A stretch of DNA of 64,000 bases from Roseburia porci (GTDB lineage Bacteria; Bacillota; Clostridia; Lachnospirales; Lachnospiraceae): assembly GCF_009695765.1 (NCBI RefSeq), contig NZ_VUNI01000001.1, positions 124,001 through 188,000 on the forward strand, read 5' to 3'. The translations under genes and the position numbers were made by a program. Positions within the stretch are counted from its first letter, which is position 1. Each line of letters opens with the position of its first letter. A model generated the notes under the pieces. It searched no databases. It saw nothing but the letters and a program-made list of their open reading frames with translations, and was not told the origin of the DNA. Below, piece after piece: positions 17,913-29,112 of the stretch.

Positions 17913-20900
17913 ATGAAAGAACAGTGGAATGAAAGCACAGCAAAAGCTGTTGGCATGTACGATCCAAAATTTGAGCATGACAACTGTGGTATCGGTGCTG
18001 TCGTTAATATCAAAGGTATTAAGACACATCAGACAGTAGAGAATGCTTTGAAGATCGTAGAGAACCTGAAGCACAGAGCTGGTAAAGATGCAGATGGTAA
18101 AACGGGTGATGGTGTTGGTATCCTTTTACAGATTTCCCATAAATTCTTCTCAAAGGCAGTTAAGCCTTTAGGAATTGAACTTGGAGAAGAAAGAGATTAC
18201 GGTGTTGGTATGTTTTTCTTCCCACAGGATGAGTTTAAGAGAAATCAGGCCAAGAAAATGTTCGAGGTCATTATCGAAAAAGAGGGAATGGAATTCCTGG
18301 GTTGGAGAGAAGTGCCGATCCATGCCGACAAGATTGGAAAGAAAGCCCTTGACTGTATGCCATATATCATGCAGGCATTTATCAAACGCCCTCATGATGT
18401 AAAGAAAGGCCTTGACTTTGATCGCAAATTATACATTGCAAGACGTGTATTTGAACAGTCCAATGATGATACTTATGTGGCATCTCTTTCAAGCAGAACA
18501 ATCGTATATAAGGGAATGTTCTTAGTAGAACAGTTAAGACAGTTTTTCGCAGATCTTCAGGATCCGGATTACGAGTCAGCAATTGCAACGGTACATTCCA
18601 GATTCTCAACCAATACAAATCCAAGCTGGGAGAGAGCTCATCCAAACAGATTTATTGTACATAATGGTGAGATCAATACGATCCGTGGTAATGCAGATAA
18701 GATGTTAGCACGTGAAGAAACCATGGAATCCGACTCATTGGCAGGAGAATTCCAGAAGATCCTTCCGGTAATCAATACAGAGGGTTCTGATTCTGCAATG
18801 CTTGATAATACACTGGAATTTCTGGTTATGAGTGGAATGGAGCTTCCGCTTGCAGTTATGATCATGATTCCGGAACCATGGGCAAACAACAAGATGATGA
18901 GTCAGAAAAAGAAGGACTTCTATCAGTATTACGCAACAATGATGGAGCCTTGGGATGGACCTGCATCTATTCTGTTTTCCGATGGTGACATTATGGGAGC
19001 GGTACTTGACCGTAACGGACTTCGTCCTTCCCGTTATTACATCACAGATGATGATCAGCTGATTTTATCTTCCGAGGTTGGTGTACTTGATGTTGATCCG
19101 ACAAAGGTTGTTGTAAAAGACAGATTAAGACCTGGTAAGATGCTTCTTGTTGATACCGTGAACGGAAGAGTGATCGATGATGATGAACTGAAAGAAAAAT
19201 ATGCTGGCAAAGAGCCTTATGGTGAATGGTTAGACAGAAATATCGTAATGCTTGAGGATTTAAAGATCCCGAATGAGCGAGTTCCGGAGTACAGCAAAGA
19301 AGAACGTCAGAGAATGCAGAAAGCTTTTGGATATACCTATGAGTCATTAAAAGACAATGTTCTTCCGATGGCTGCAAATGGAGCAGAAGGAACCGCGGCA
19401 ATGGGTACGGATACACCGCTTGCAGCACTTTCTGGCAACCAGGAACCGTTGTTTAACTACTTCAAACAGCTGTTTGCACAGGTAACCAATCCTCCAATCG
19501 ATTCCATTCGAGAGGAAGTCGTTACATCAACAACTGTATATATTGGATCAGGCGGAAACCTGCTTGAGGACAAGCCGGAGAACTGTAAAGTACTTCGTGT
19601 AGAGAATCCGATCCTGACGAATACCGACCTGATGAAGATCCGTTCCATGAAGGTTCCGGGATTTAAGGTAGAGACGATTCCGATTGTATATTATAAGAAC
19701 ACAAGCCTTGAAAAAGCAGTAGAGCGTCTGTATGTCGAAGCCGACCGTGCATTCCGGGATGGCGCGAATATTATCATCCTTTCCGACAGAGGTGTGGATG
19801 AGAACCATGTGGCAATTCCGTCACTGCTTGCAGTATCTGCGCTTCAGCAGTATCTGGTTAAGACGAAAAAGAGAACTTCGCTCTCTCTGATCTTAGAGTC
19901 CGGAGAACCAAGAGAAGTCCATCATTTTGCAACACTGCTCGGTTTTGGTGCAAGTGCAATCAACCCATATCTTGCACAGGATACCGTAAAACAGCTGATT
20001 GATGAGCATATGCTCGACAAGGATTATTATGCAGCAATCAATGACTACAACCGTGCAATCATTAACGGAATCGTTAAAATTGCAGCTAAGATGGGTATTT
20101 CAACGATCCAGTCTTACATGGGCTCAAAGATTTTTGAAGCAATCGGTATTGATAAGAGTGTAATTGATAAATACTTTACGAATACAGTAAGCCGTATCGG
20201 CGGTATCACAATGAAAGACATTGAGAATGATGTCAATACACTGCATTCAGCAGCGTACGATCCACTCGGACTTGAGACGGATCTTACATTAGACAGCAAG
20301 GGTCGTCATAAGATGAGAAGCGGTGCAGATGCACATCTTTACAATCCTGCAACAATCCATCTTCTCCAGCAGTCTACACAAAAAGGTGATTATGAACTGT
20401 TCAAACAGTATACAAATCTTGTGGATGAAGAAGAGAAGAATACCAATATCCGTGGTCTGATGGATTTCAATTATCCGAAGAAAGGTGTTCCGATCGAAGA
20501 AGTTGAAAGCGTGGATTCCATTGTAACCAGATTTAAAACCGGTGCAATGTCATACGGATCAATTTCAAAGGAAGCACATGAGACACTTGCAATCGCAATG
20601 AACCATCTGCATGGTAAATCCAATACCGGTGAAGGTGGTGAGGATAAAGACCGTCTTACAATTGGACCGGACGGACTCAACAGATGTTCCGCAATCAAAC
20701 AGGTTGCATCCGGACGTTTTGGCGTAACAAGCAGATATCTGACCAGTGCACAGGAGATTCAGATCAAGATGGCACAGGGAGCAAAACCTGGAGAAGGAGG
20801 ACATCTTCCAGGAAAGAAAGTATATCCTTGGATTGCGAAGACAAGACTTTCCACACCAGGTGTGTCTTTGATCTCGCCTCCACCACATCATGATATCTAT

Positions 20901-22466
20901 TCAATCGAAGATCTGGAACAGTTGATCTACGATCTGAAAAATGCAAACAGAGATGCACGAATTTCTGTAAAACTGGTATCTGAAGCTGGTGTTGGTACAG
21001 TCGCTGCCGGTGTTGCAAAAGCCGGTGCACAGGTTGTACTGATTTCCGGATATGATGGTGGTACCGGAGCTGCACCAAGCAGTTCTATCCATAATGCCGG
21101 ACTTCCATGGGAGCTTGGACTTGCAGAGACACATCAGACACTGATCATGAACGGACTTCGTAATAAAGTTCGTATCGAGACAGATGGTAAGCTTATGAGC
21201 GGACGTGACGTTGCAATTGCAGCAGCACTTGGAGCAGAGGAATTTGGTTTTGCAACAGCACCGCTTGTAACAATGGGCTGCGTTATGATGCGTGTATGTA
21301 ACCTGGATACCTGTCCGGCAGGCATTGCAACACAGAATCCGGAGCTTCGTAAACGTTTTGCGGGTAAACCGGAGTATGTCGAGAACTTCATGCGCTTTAT
21401 CGCAGAAGAATTAAGAGAGTACATGGCTAAACTCGGATGCAGAACTGTAGATGAGCTTGTAGGAAGAAGCGATCTCTTAAAGGTACGTGATGAATTATCC
21501 GAGCGTGAAGAGAAGCTGGATCTTACAAAGATTTTAAGTAATCCGTTTGCCGGACCGAAGGAAAAGGTTATTTTTGATCCGAAACATGTATATGACTTCG
21601 AACTTGAAAAGACAAAAGATATCACAGTTCTTCTGAAACAGTTAAAACCGGCGCTTGAGAAGAAACAGAAGAGAATGATCGAGACAGAGGTAACGAATAC
21701 AGACCGGTCATTTGGTACAATCTTTGGATCTGAAATTACAAAGAGATATGATGATACTCTGGATGAGGACACATTCCTTGTAAAATGTAATGGTGCAGGA
21801 GGACAGTCCTTCGGTGCATTCATTCCAAAGGGACTGACACTCGAACTGATCGGTGATTCCAACGATTATTTCGGTAAGGGATTATCCGGCGGTAAACTGA
21901 TTGTTTATCCGCCAGCAGGTGTGAAGTTCAAAAAAGATGAAAACATTATCATTGGTAACGTAGCACTTTACGGTGCAACAAGTGGTAAGGCATTTATCAA
22001 TGGTGTTGCAGGTGAGCGTTTCTGTGTACGTAACTCCGGAGCAACAGCAGTTGTCGAAGGTGTTGGTGATCATGGATGTGAATACATGACAGGTGGACGT
22101 GTTGTTGTACTTGGTAAGACTGGAAAGAATTTTGCAGCAGGTATGAGCGGTGGAGTTGCCTATGTTCTGGATGAAGATAATGACCTTTATATGAGAACCA
22201 ACAAATCCATGGTATTTACCGAAGAAGTAACTAATAAGTATGATGTCCTGGAACTGAAAGACATGATCAAAGAGCATGTGACACTGACCAATTCCGAAAA
22301 AGGTAAAGAAATCCTGGATAACTTCAGTGAATATCTGCCAAAATTCAAGAAAGTAATTCCATATGATTATAATCGTATGCTGATGGCAATTGTTCAGATG
22401 GAAGAAAAAGGATTGAATGCAGAACAGGCTCAGATTGAAGCATTTTATGCAAATACAAAAAATTAA
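17913..22466 (+). CDS. gltB: Glutamate synthase, large subunit
   Basis: GltB takes ammonia from glutamine and adds it to 2-oxoglutarate, giving two glutamates with GltD and NADPH. At 1517 residues it is full length. The class II glutaminase nucleophile is C25 in HDNCGIG, so the first 24 residues are a cleaved propeptide. The central FMN/2-oxoglutarate domain shows KTGAMSYGSIS, KPGEGGHLPG and GYDGGTGAAP. The 3Fe-4S cysteines C1123, C1129 and C1134 have the C-x5-C-x4-C spacing. The GXGXG beta-helix domain ends the chain. gltD follows after 15 bases. Codon use suggests strong expression. Confidence 0.97.
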   Translation: MKEQWNESTAKAVGMYDPKFEHDNCGIGAVVNIKGIKTHQTVENALKIVENLKHRAGKDADGKTGDGVGILLQISHKFFSKAVKPLGIELGEERDYGVGMFFFPQDEFKRNQAKKMFEVIIEKEGMEFLGWREVPIHADKIGKKALDCMPYIMQAFIKRPHDVKKGLDFDRKLYIARRVFEQSNDDTYVASLSSRTIVYKGMFLVEQLRQFFADLQDPDYESAIATVHSRFSTNTNPSWERAHPNRFIVHNGEINTIRGNADKMLAREETMESDSLAGEFQKILPVINTEGSDSAMLDNTLEFLVMSGMELPLAVMIMIPEPWANNKMMSQKKKDFYQYYATMMEPWDGPASILFSDGDIMGAVLDRNGLRPSRYYITDDDQLILSSEVGVLDVDPTKVVVKDRLRPGKMLLVDTVNGRVIDDDELKEKYAGKEPYGEWLDRNIVMLEDLKIPNERVPEYSKEERQRMQKAFGYTYESLKDNVLPMAANGAEGTAAMGTDTPLAALSGNQEPLFNYFKQLFAQVTNPPIDSIREEVVTSTTVYIGSGGNLLEDKPENCKVLRVENPILTNTDLMKIRSMKVPGFKVETIPIVYYKNTSLEKAVERLYVEADRAFRDGANIIILSDRGVDENHVAIPSLLAVSALQQYLVKTKKRTSLSLILESGEPREVHHFATLLGFGASAINPYLAQDTVKQLIDEHMLDKDYYAAINDYNRAIINGIVKIAAKMGISTIQSYMGSKIFEAIGIDKSVIDKYFTNTVSRIGGITMKDIENDVNTLHSAAYDPLGLETDLTLDSKGRHKMRSGADAHLYNPATIHLLQQSTQKGDYELFKQYTNLVDEEEKNTNIRGLMDFNYPKKGVPIEEVESVDSIVTRFKTGAMSYGSISKEAHETLAIAMNHLHGKSNTGEGGEDKDRLTIGPDGLNRCSAIKQVASGRFGVTSRYLTSAQEIQIKMAQGAKPGEGGHLPGKKVYPWIAKTRLSTPGVSLISPPPHHDIYSIEDLEQLIYDLKNANRDARISVKLVSEAGVGTVAAGVAKAGAQVVLISGYDGGTGAAPSSSIHNAGLPWELGLAETHQTLIMNGLRNKVRIETDGKLMSGRDVAIAAALGAEEFGFATAPLVTMGCVMMRVCNLDTCPAGIATQNPELRKRFAGKPEYVENFMRFIAEELREYMAKLGCRTVDELVGRSDLLKVRDELSEREEKLDLTKILSNPFAGPKEKVIFDPKHVYDFELEKTKDITVLLKQLKPALEKKQKRMIETEVTNTDRSFGTIFGSEITKRYDDTLDEDTFLVKCNGAGGQSFGAFIPKGLTLELIGDSNDYFGKGLSGGKLIVYPPAGVKFKKDENIIIGNVALYGATSGKAFINGVAGERFCVRNSGATAVVEGVGDHGCEYMTGGRVVVLGKTGKNFAAGMSGGVAYVLDEDNDLYMRTNKSMVFTEEVTNKYDVLELKDMIKEHVTLTNSEKGKEILDNFSEYLPKFKKVIPYDYNRMLMAIVQMEEKGLNAEQAQIEAFYANTKN

Positions 22467-22481
22467 GGAGGGAAAAGCACA

Positions 22482-23975
22482 ATGGGAAAACCAACAGGAT
22501 TTTTAGAATATGAGAGAGAGACAGCAAAATCGGTTGAACCAAAGGAACGAATCTGCAATTACAATGAGTTCCACACTTTTCTCTCAGAAGAAGAACAAAG
22601 AGAACAGGCTGCACGCTGTATGGCGTGCGGAGTTCCGTTCTGTCAGTCTGGAATGACACTGGCAGGAATGACATCCGGATGCCCGCTTCATAATCTGGTT
22701 CCGGAATGGAATGATCTGGTTTATACAGGCAACTGGGAGCAGGCTTATAACCGTCTGCACAAGACCAACAACTTCCCGGAATTTACGTCAAGAGTATGTC
22801 CGGCACTTTGCGAAAAGGCTTGTACCTGTGGACATTGGGGAGAATCTGTTACAGTCCGTGATAATGAGCATGGTATTATTGAGACAGCATATGAAAAAGG
22901 ATATGCAGCTCCGAAGATACCAAGAGTACATACTGGCAAAAAAGTAGCGGTTATCGGTTCCGGACCATCTGGTCTTGCAGCAGCTGACCAGCTGAATCAG
23001 AGAGGACATTCAGTTACGGTTTTTGAAAGAGAAGATCGTGTCGGAGGACTTCTGATGTATGGTATTCCGAATATGAAGCTTGAAAAGCATATCATTGACC
23101 GGAAAATCAATGTAATGAAAGCAGAAGGTGTGGTATTTAAGACTGGTGTAAATGTTGGCGTGGATGTAAAAGCCAAAGATCTCTTAAAAGATTTTGACCG
23201 TGTGATTCTTTGCTGTGGTGCGAAAAATCCACGTGATATCAAGGCAGTCGGAAGAGATGCAAAAGGAATCTATTTTGCAGTGGATTATCTGACCCAGACA
23301 ACAAAGAGTCTTTTGAATTCCAATCTGAAAGATGGAAAATATGTTTCAGCAAAAGGAAAGAATGTTGTGATCATCGGTGGTGGTGATACCGGTAATGACT
23401 GTGTTGGTACAGCAATCCGCCAGGGCGCTAAATCGGTAACACAGCTTGAGATGATGCCGCAGCCTCCAGTAGAGCGTGCTGCAAACAATCCATGGCCGGA
23501 ATGGCCGAAAGTCTTAAAGACAGACTATGGTCAGGAAGAGGCAATTGCAGTATTCGGACATGATCCTCGTATTTATCAGACTACCGTTAAAGAGTTCCAC
23601 AAAGATAAAAACGGCAATCTGAACGGGATTACAATTGTCAAGCTTCAGAGCAAAAAAGATGAAGCAACCGGTCGCATGACAATGGTTGAAGTACCGGGAT
23701 CAGAAAGCAAGATTGCAGCAGAACTTGTTTTGATCGCCGCAGGATTTCTTGGAACAGAGAAATATGTTTCCGATGCATTCGGTGTTTCGATGACTCAGCG
23801 CACCAATGTGGCAACAAAAGAAGGTTCTTATGCAACAAATGTGAAAAATGTTTATGCAGCTGGTGACACACATCGTGGACAGTCTCTGGTTGTATGGGCA
23901 ATTCGTGAGGGAAGAGAAGTTGCACGTGAGGTTGATGAAAGCCTGATGGGTTACTCTTATCTTTCTATCCAGTAG
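22482..23975 (+). CDS. gltD: Glutamate synthase, small subunit (NADPH)
   Basis: GltD passes electrons from NADPH through FAD and 4Fe-4S clusters to GltB. The N-terminal ~150 residues carry the cysteine clusters CMACGVPFC and CPALCEKACTCG. The FAD motif is GSGPSGLAAADQ, followed by FEREDRVGGLLMYGIPNMKL. The NADPH motif is GGGDTGNDC, and the C-terminal FAD segment is VYAAGDTHRGQSLVVWAI. The length is 497 residues. The AAGGAGGG site lies in the gap after gltB. A strong terminator follows, so gltB-gltD is a two-gene operon. Confidence 0.97.
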   Translation: MGKPTGFLEYERETAKSVEPKERICNYNEFHTFLSEEEQREQAARCMACGVPFCQSGMTLAGMTSGCPLHNLVPEWNDLVYTGNWEQAYNRLHKTNNFPEFTSRVCPALCEKACTCGHWGESVTVRDNEHGIIETAYEKGYAAPKIPRVHTGKKVAVIGSGPSGLAAADQLNQRGHSVTVFEREDRVGGLLMYGIPNMKLEKHIIDRKINVMKAEGVVFKTGVNVGVDVKAKDLLKDFDRVILCCGAKNPRDIKAVGRDAKGIYFAVDYLTQTTKSLLNSNLKDGKYVSAKGKNVVIIGGGDTGNDCVGTAIRQGAKSVTQLEMMPQPPVERAANNPWPEWPKVLKTDYGQEEAIAVFGHDPRIYQTTVKEFHKDKNGNLNGITIVKLQSKKDEATGRMTMVEVPGSESKIAAELVLIAAGFLGTEKYVSDAFGVSMTQRTNVATKEGSYATNVKNVYAAGDTHRGQSLVVWAIREGREVAREVDESLMGYSYLSIQ

Positions 23976-23994
23976 AATACAATGATAAAACAGG

Positions 23995-24036
23995 CCTTTT
24001 GGAAAGTGAAAAAACATTTTCCAAAAGGTTTTTTTG
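23995..24036 (+). terminator. Intrinsic terminator after gltD
   Basis: A 14-bp stem (23995-24008 with 24015-24028, one G-U pair), six-base loop and a run of seven T's. Confidence 0.9.
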
Positions 24037-24149
24037 TTCTGAAAATAGAAAATATTCAGATGATGTTCACATAACCGTCAGATGAAACCTTTACCATGAA
24101 ACGCAGCAAGGGAGTAGCAGAATCCCGGACAGAAAGGTAGAGATTCAAT

Positions 24150-25802
24150 ATGAGTAAGAAGAAAAAGCAGGCTGTCATAGTGGTTACGATCAGTATACTT
24201 GTGGCAGCAGTAATCATACTTATGATGCAGATTGGGCAGAATACATCAAAGACAGCCGAAAAAAGTGCTGTGATCAGCCTGGCAGATGACGGTATAAAGA
24301 TAAAAGGCGGTGGAGTGACCGTAAAAGATCAGGTGATCACAATTACGAACCCGGGAGATTATACGTTCAGTGGAAGTCTTTCCGATGGAAGGATTGTAAT
24401 CGATGTTTCAGAAGGTACGGTTAATGTGACATTAAATGGCGTTGATATCACAAGCAGTGAAAGAGATGTGATATTTTCAAAAGACAGTGCAGAGGTCAAT
24501 GTGATTGTTGCCGATGGAACCGACAATACTCTGGTGAGCGGAACAGAGGACTTTACTGCTGATGAAGACGATCTGGACGAAGATGGAACCTATAAAAATA
24601 AACAGAAGGCTGTTATTTTTACAAAAGGAAACCTGACGATCAGTGGTACCGGTTCTTTGAATGTGACCGGAAATATTTATAATGGAATCCAGACAAAAGG
24701 AACTCTGTCACTTCAGGATGTGCAGCTGACAGTAAATGCGGTGCATCATGGTGTGAAATCGAAACAGGAAATGAGTCTGATCTCCGGAACATATGATGTG
24801 ACATCAGGAGAGGATGGATTTCATTCGGATCTGAACATTACAGTTTCAGATGGAAGCTATGCAATCGCAGCCGGTGATGATGGTATCCATGCAGATGGAG
24901 AACTTACCGTAGATAATGGAAGTATTACAATTTCAGAATCTGTTGAGGGGCTTGAAGGGCATATGATTACGATCAATGATGGACAGATTGATATCACATC
25001 CAGTGATGACGGAATCAATGCAAACGGAGGCAGCCAGAATGGATTTGGTATGGGCGGTGGAATGCAGCAGCCGCAGAATGCGGATGGCTCAGCCGAACCG
25101 CCACAGAAGCCGGATGATTCGGATACAGCGGGCTCTTCAGAGAATATGCCACAAATGCCGGATAATTCAGATGGTTCGATGGGAGACATGCCACAGATGC
25201 CGGAAGGCACAGAGATGGGAGAAGCCCCGTCTGACATGCCGCAGGAACAGGAAGAAAACAAGGACAGTGATTCGGAAGAATCGGATTCACAGGTAGATAC
25301 AACAACGACTCCGGAGCTTACCATTAATGGAGGCAGCATCCATGTCAATGCACAGGGGGACGGAATTGATTCAAATGGAAACATTACAATCAATGGCGGA
25401 ACTGTTTACGTAGATGGACCATCCGGAGGGGGAGATTCTGCATTGGATTATGGTACGGAAAATGGGGGAATTCTTACGATTAACGGTGGTAATGTGATCG
25501 CAATCGGAATGTCAGATATGCTGGAGGCAGTTGATGCATCTTCGACACAGACTTCCATTATGTACGTATTTTCACAGACGGTAACAAAAGGAACTGAGGT
25601 GACGGTAAGTGACAGTAATGGAAATACCGTATTCACGTATACCCCGGTGAAGGATGCAGACAGTGTGATCTTAAGCTCTGCAGATCTTACAGAAGGAGAA
25701 ACCTATACGTTTACTTATGGTGAGCAGTCGGAGAGTATTACAGTAGATTCGGTTAATACAACGAATTATACAAGAAGTGCCATGGGACCTGGAAAACGTT
25801 AA
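24150..25802 (+). CDS. Membrane-anchored beta-helix carbohydrate-binding protein (Cthe_2159-like)
   Basis: A 550-residue protein with one N-terminal membrane segment (residues ~8-29) that may serve as an anchor or uncleaved signal. The outer part has many short beta-strand repeats with Gly/Asp/Asn turns, such as GDDGIHADGELTVDNG and GDGIDSNGNITING. This is the look of the Cthe_2159 family, a parallel beta-helix that binds acidic polysaccharide (polygalacturonate) in C. thermocellum; the family name is from memory of the repeat style. Residues ~294-387 break the helix with a low-complexity stretch rich in Met, Pro, Gln, Asp and Glu, including MPQMP twice. It is a single gene between terminators. 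The ligand is unknown. Confidence 0.75.
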   Translation: MSKKKKQAVIVVTISILVAAVIILMMQIGQNTSKTAEKSAVISLADDGIKIKGGGVTVKDQVITITNPGDYTFSGSLSDGRIVIDVSEGTVNVTLNGVDITSSERDVIFSKDSAEVNVIVADGTDNTLVSGTEDFTADEDDLDEDGTYKNKQKAVIFTKGNLTISGTGSLNVTGNIYNGIQTKGTLSLQDVQLTVNAVHHGVKSKQEMSLISGTYDVTSGEDGFHSDLNITVSDGSYAIAAGDDGIHADGELTVDNGSITISESVEGLEGHMITINDGQIDITSSDDGINANGGSQNGFGMGGGMQQPQNADGSAEPPQKPDDSDTAGSSENMPQMPDNSDGSMGDMPQMPEGTEMGEAPSDMPQEQEENKDSDSEESDSQVDTTTTPELTINGGSIHVNAQGDGIDSNGNITINGGTVYVDGPSGGGDSALDYGTENGGILTINGGNVIAIGMSDMLEAVDASSTQTSIMYVFSQTVTKGTEVTVSDSNGNTVFTYTPVKDADSVILSSADLTEGETYTFTYGEQSESITVDSVNTTNYTRSAMGPGKR

Positions 25803-25810
25803 AAATATGG

Positions 25811-25839
25811 TTGTGAAATACAGGGAAGAACGATATAAT
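25811..25839 (+). promoter_or_regulatory. Sigma-A promoter before Cof-type phosphatase
   Basis: TTGTGA (25811-25816), 17 bases, TATAAT (25834-25839). A terminator-like hairpin begins about 12 bases after the expected start site. Confidence 0.6.
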
Positions 25840-25857
25840 AGAACATAAGCGTTAGAG

Positions 25858-25899
25858 AAAGGGCGTTAAAGGTAGCGGATACTTTTAACACCCTTTTTA
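25858..25899 (+). terminator. Terminator-like hairpin in the leader of the Cof gene
   Basis: A 17-position stem (25858-25874 with 25880-25896) with one mismatch and one G-U pair, a five-base loop and a T-run. It may stop transcripts of the beta-helix gene, or act as a leader hairpin for the gene at 25930, since a promoter lies upstream of it. Confidence 0.7.
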
Positions 25900-25929
25900 T
25901 CTGCTTATGGAAGGAGCATATATATTAAG

Positions 25930-26727
25930 ATGCAGAAGATAATCTTTTTTGATATTGACGGAACAATCTGGGACAATCGCATGAATATACCGGAAAGTAC
26001 AGTATGGACGATACAAAAGTTAAAAGAGAAGGGATATAAAACATTTATCTGCTCAGGAAGAGGAAGGGCGAATATCCGCTCGCCGAAACTGCTGTCTTTG
26101 GGATTTGATGGAATTATAGCAGCGTGTGGCAACCATATTGAGATGGATGGAAAAGTGTTATATCAGAATCTGCTTTCCCAGGAGCTGGTTCAAAAAGCAC
26201 TTGGACTTCTGGAAGCAAACCGTATGCCGGTAATTCTGGAGGGACCGGTCTATCACTGGACAGATGAGGACGCTTTCGCGGATGATCCGTTTGTTGAGAT
26301 TATTCGAAAGGAAATGGGCGAATATCTTGTTCCAATCACGGGTTATGGAAAAGACTATGTCATCAATAAATTCAGCGCAGACATTATGCCGGACAGCAAT
26401 TTTGAAGCAGTTCGGAAAGAGCTGGAAGATGAGATGGATTTTCTGGTACATCCGGGAGACAAATTTCAGGTAGTAGAATTTATCCCAAAAGGCACTTCGA
26501 AAGCAACGGGAATTCATAAATTATGCGAAATGCTTGGTGTGGATGTGAAGGACACCTATGCGCTTGGTGACAGCGTTAATGATCTGGATATGATCGAAGC
26601 AGTCGGACACGGAATTGCAATGGGAAACGGAACAAAACAGATCAAGGAGATTGCAGAATATGTGACTGCACCGCTTCATGAAGATGGGGTAAAACAGGCA
26701 ATGGAACATTACGGACTTATTTTATAA
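25930..26727 (+). CDS. Cof-type HAD-IIB phosphatase
   Basis: A 265-residue cytosolic HAD phosphatase with the large C2b cap between motifs II and III. Motif I is FFDIDGTIWD, motif II the serine in ICSGRG, motif III the lysine of KGTSKATGI, and motif IV GDSVNDLDMIEAVG. These mark the Cof/YbiV subfamily, which acts on sugar phosphates and FMN-like compounds; the real substrate is not known. An AAGGAG site precedes the ATG. It has its own promoter and lies upstream of the groESL promoter, so it is probably a single-gene unit. Confidence 0.88.
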   Translation: MQKIIFFDIDGTIWDNRMNIPESTVWTIQKLKEKGYKTFICSGRGRANIRSPKLLSLGFDGIIAACGNHIEMDGKVLYQNLLSQELVQKALGLLEANRMPVILEGPVYHWTDEDAFADDPFVEIIRKEMGEYLVPITGYGKDYVINKFSADIMPDSNFEAVRKELEDEMDFLVHPGDKFQVVEFIPKGTSKATGIHKLCEMLGVDVKDTYALGDSVNDLDMIEAVGHGIAMGNGTKQIKEIAEYVTAPLHEDGVKQAMEHYGLIL

Positions 26728-26824
26728 AAAAAGTATAAAAATAAGATAATAATGAAAAAACGAGAAAACGAGAGTATAAAAGAGAAAATGAGAGAATAGA
26801 TTTAAAATACATAACAAATATCCG

Positions 26825-26854
26825 GTTGCGATTCACGGTGGAAAAATCTATTAT
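26825..26854 (+). promoter_or_regulatory. Sigma-A promoter for groESL
   Basis: TTGCGA (26825-26830), 18 bases, TATTAT (26849-26854), just upstream of the CIRCE element. Confidence 0.6.
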
Positions 26855-26865
26855 AAGACCATCGG

Positions 26866-26892
26866 TTAGCACTCGATGAAAATGAGTGCTAA
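26866..26892 (+). promoter_or_regulatory. CIRCE operator (HrcA binding site)
   Basis: A perfect match to the CIRCE consensus: TTAGCACTC, nine bases, GAGTGCTAA. It lies just downstream of the -10 box, where HrcA bound under normal conditions would block groESL transcription until heat or unfolded protein titrates GroEL. Confidence 0.98.
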
Positions 26893-26941
26893 TAACTACA
26901 GAAAATATGATTTCTAATTATAGAACAAGGAGGCAGCAATC

Positions 26942-27226
26942 ATGAAATTAGTACCATTATCTGACAGAGTTGTTTTAAAACAGGTGGAAGCAGAAGAGAC
27001 TACCAAATCTGGTATCATCTTAACAAGTGCAGCTCAGGAAAAGCCACAGGAGGCAGAAGTTATTGCAGTAGGACCTGGCGGAATGGTTGATGGCAAAGAA
27101 GTTACAATGCAGGTTAAAGTTGGACAGAAAGTAATCTACTCCAAATATGCAGGAACAGAAGTTAAACTTGACGGAGAAGAATACATTATCGTAAGACAAA
27201 ATGATATTCTTGCTGTTGTTGAATAA
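26942..27226 (+). CDS. groES: Co-chaperonin GroES
   Basis: A 94-residue co-chaperonin that caps the GroEL ring. The N-terminal LVPLSDRVVLKQ stretch, the mobile loop around residues 20-32 (EETTKSGIILTSAAQ) and the C-terminal YIIVRQNDILAVVE are typical. An AAGGAGG site precedes the ATG. It is the first gene of the CIRCE-controlled operon, 49 bases before groEL. Codon choice is strongly biased, as expected of a very highly expressed gene. Confidence 0.98.
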   Translation: MKLVPLSDRVVLKQVEAEETTKSGIILTSAAQEKPQEAEVIAVGPGGMVDGKEVTMQVKVGQKVIYSKYAGTEVKLDGEEYIIVRQNDILAVVE

Positions 27227-27254
27227 TACAGAGATTTGTGATTATTAAAATTAG

Positions 27255-28901
<1,647 letters not shown>

Positions 28902-28969
28902 AATCTGCATGTGCAGGAATAAGGCATAAATGAACAGTTGAAGTGGTATTAAAAACCACAACAAATAAG

Positions 28970-29031
28970 ATGAAAAGCCATGACATAAAACCTTGAAAAA
29001 CCAAGGAATGTTAAGGCTTTTCATTTTTTTT
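28970..29031 (+). terminator. Branched hairpin terminator after groEL
   Basis: Outer 10-bp stem (28970-28979 with 29015-29024) enclosing a small CCTTG/CAAGG stem (28991-28995 with 29002-29006), followed by a long T-run. Confidence 0.75.
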
Positions 29032-29112
29032 TCGCTATGTTATACTCATATCCATAAGCGGATTTTTCCATTTGGGGAACCCCTTAAAAAGGAGAAGACA
29101 GGAGATAAAAAT

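Noticed and set aside
21134-21862. A 242-codon - strand frame within gltB
   Set aside because: gltB is intact and conserved there; the frame is Ser/Phe-rich, as expected of an antisense shadow.
25029-25310. Short repeated DNA in the beta-helix gene as a possible tandem repeat or CRISPR-like array
   Set aside because: The repetition is at protein level (MPQ, DGS units), with no constant repeat length or spacers in the DNA.
24857-25393. A 178-codon - strand frame opposite the beta-helix gene
   Set aside because: It arises from the repetitive, low-complexity coding sequence on the + strand; Pro/Ser-rich translation and no RBS.
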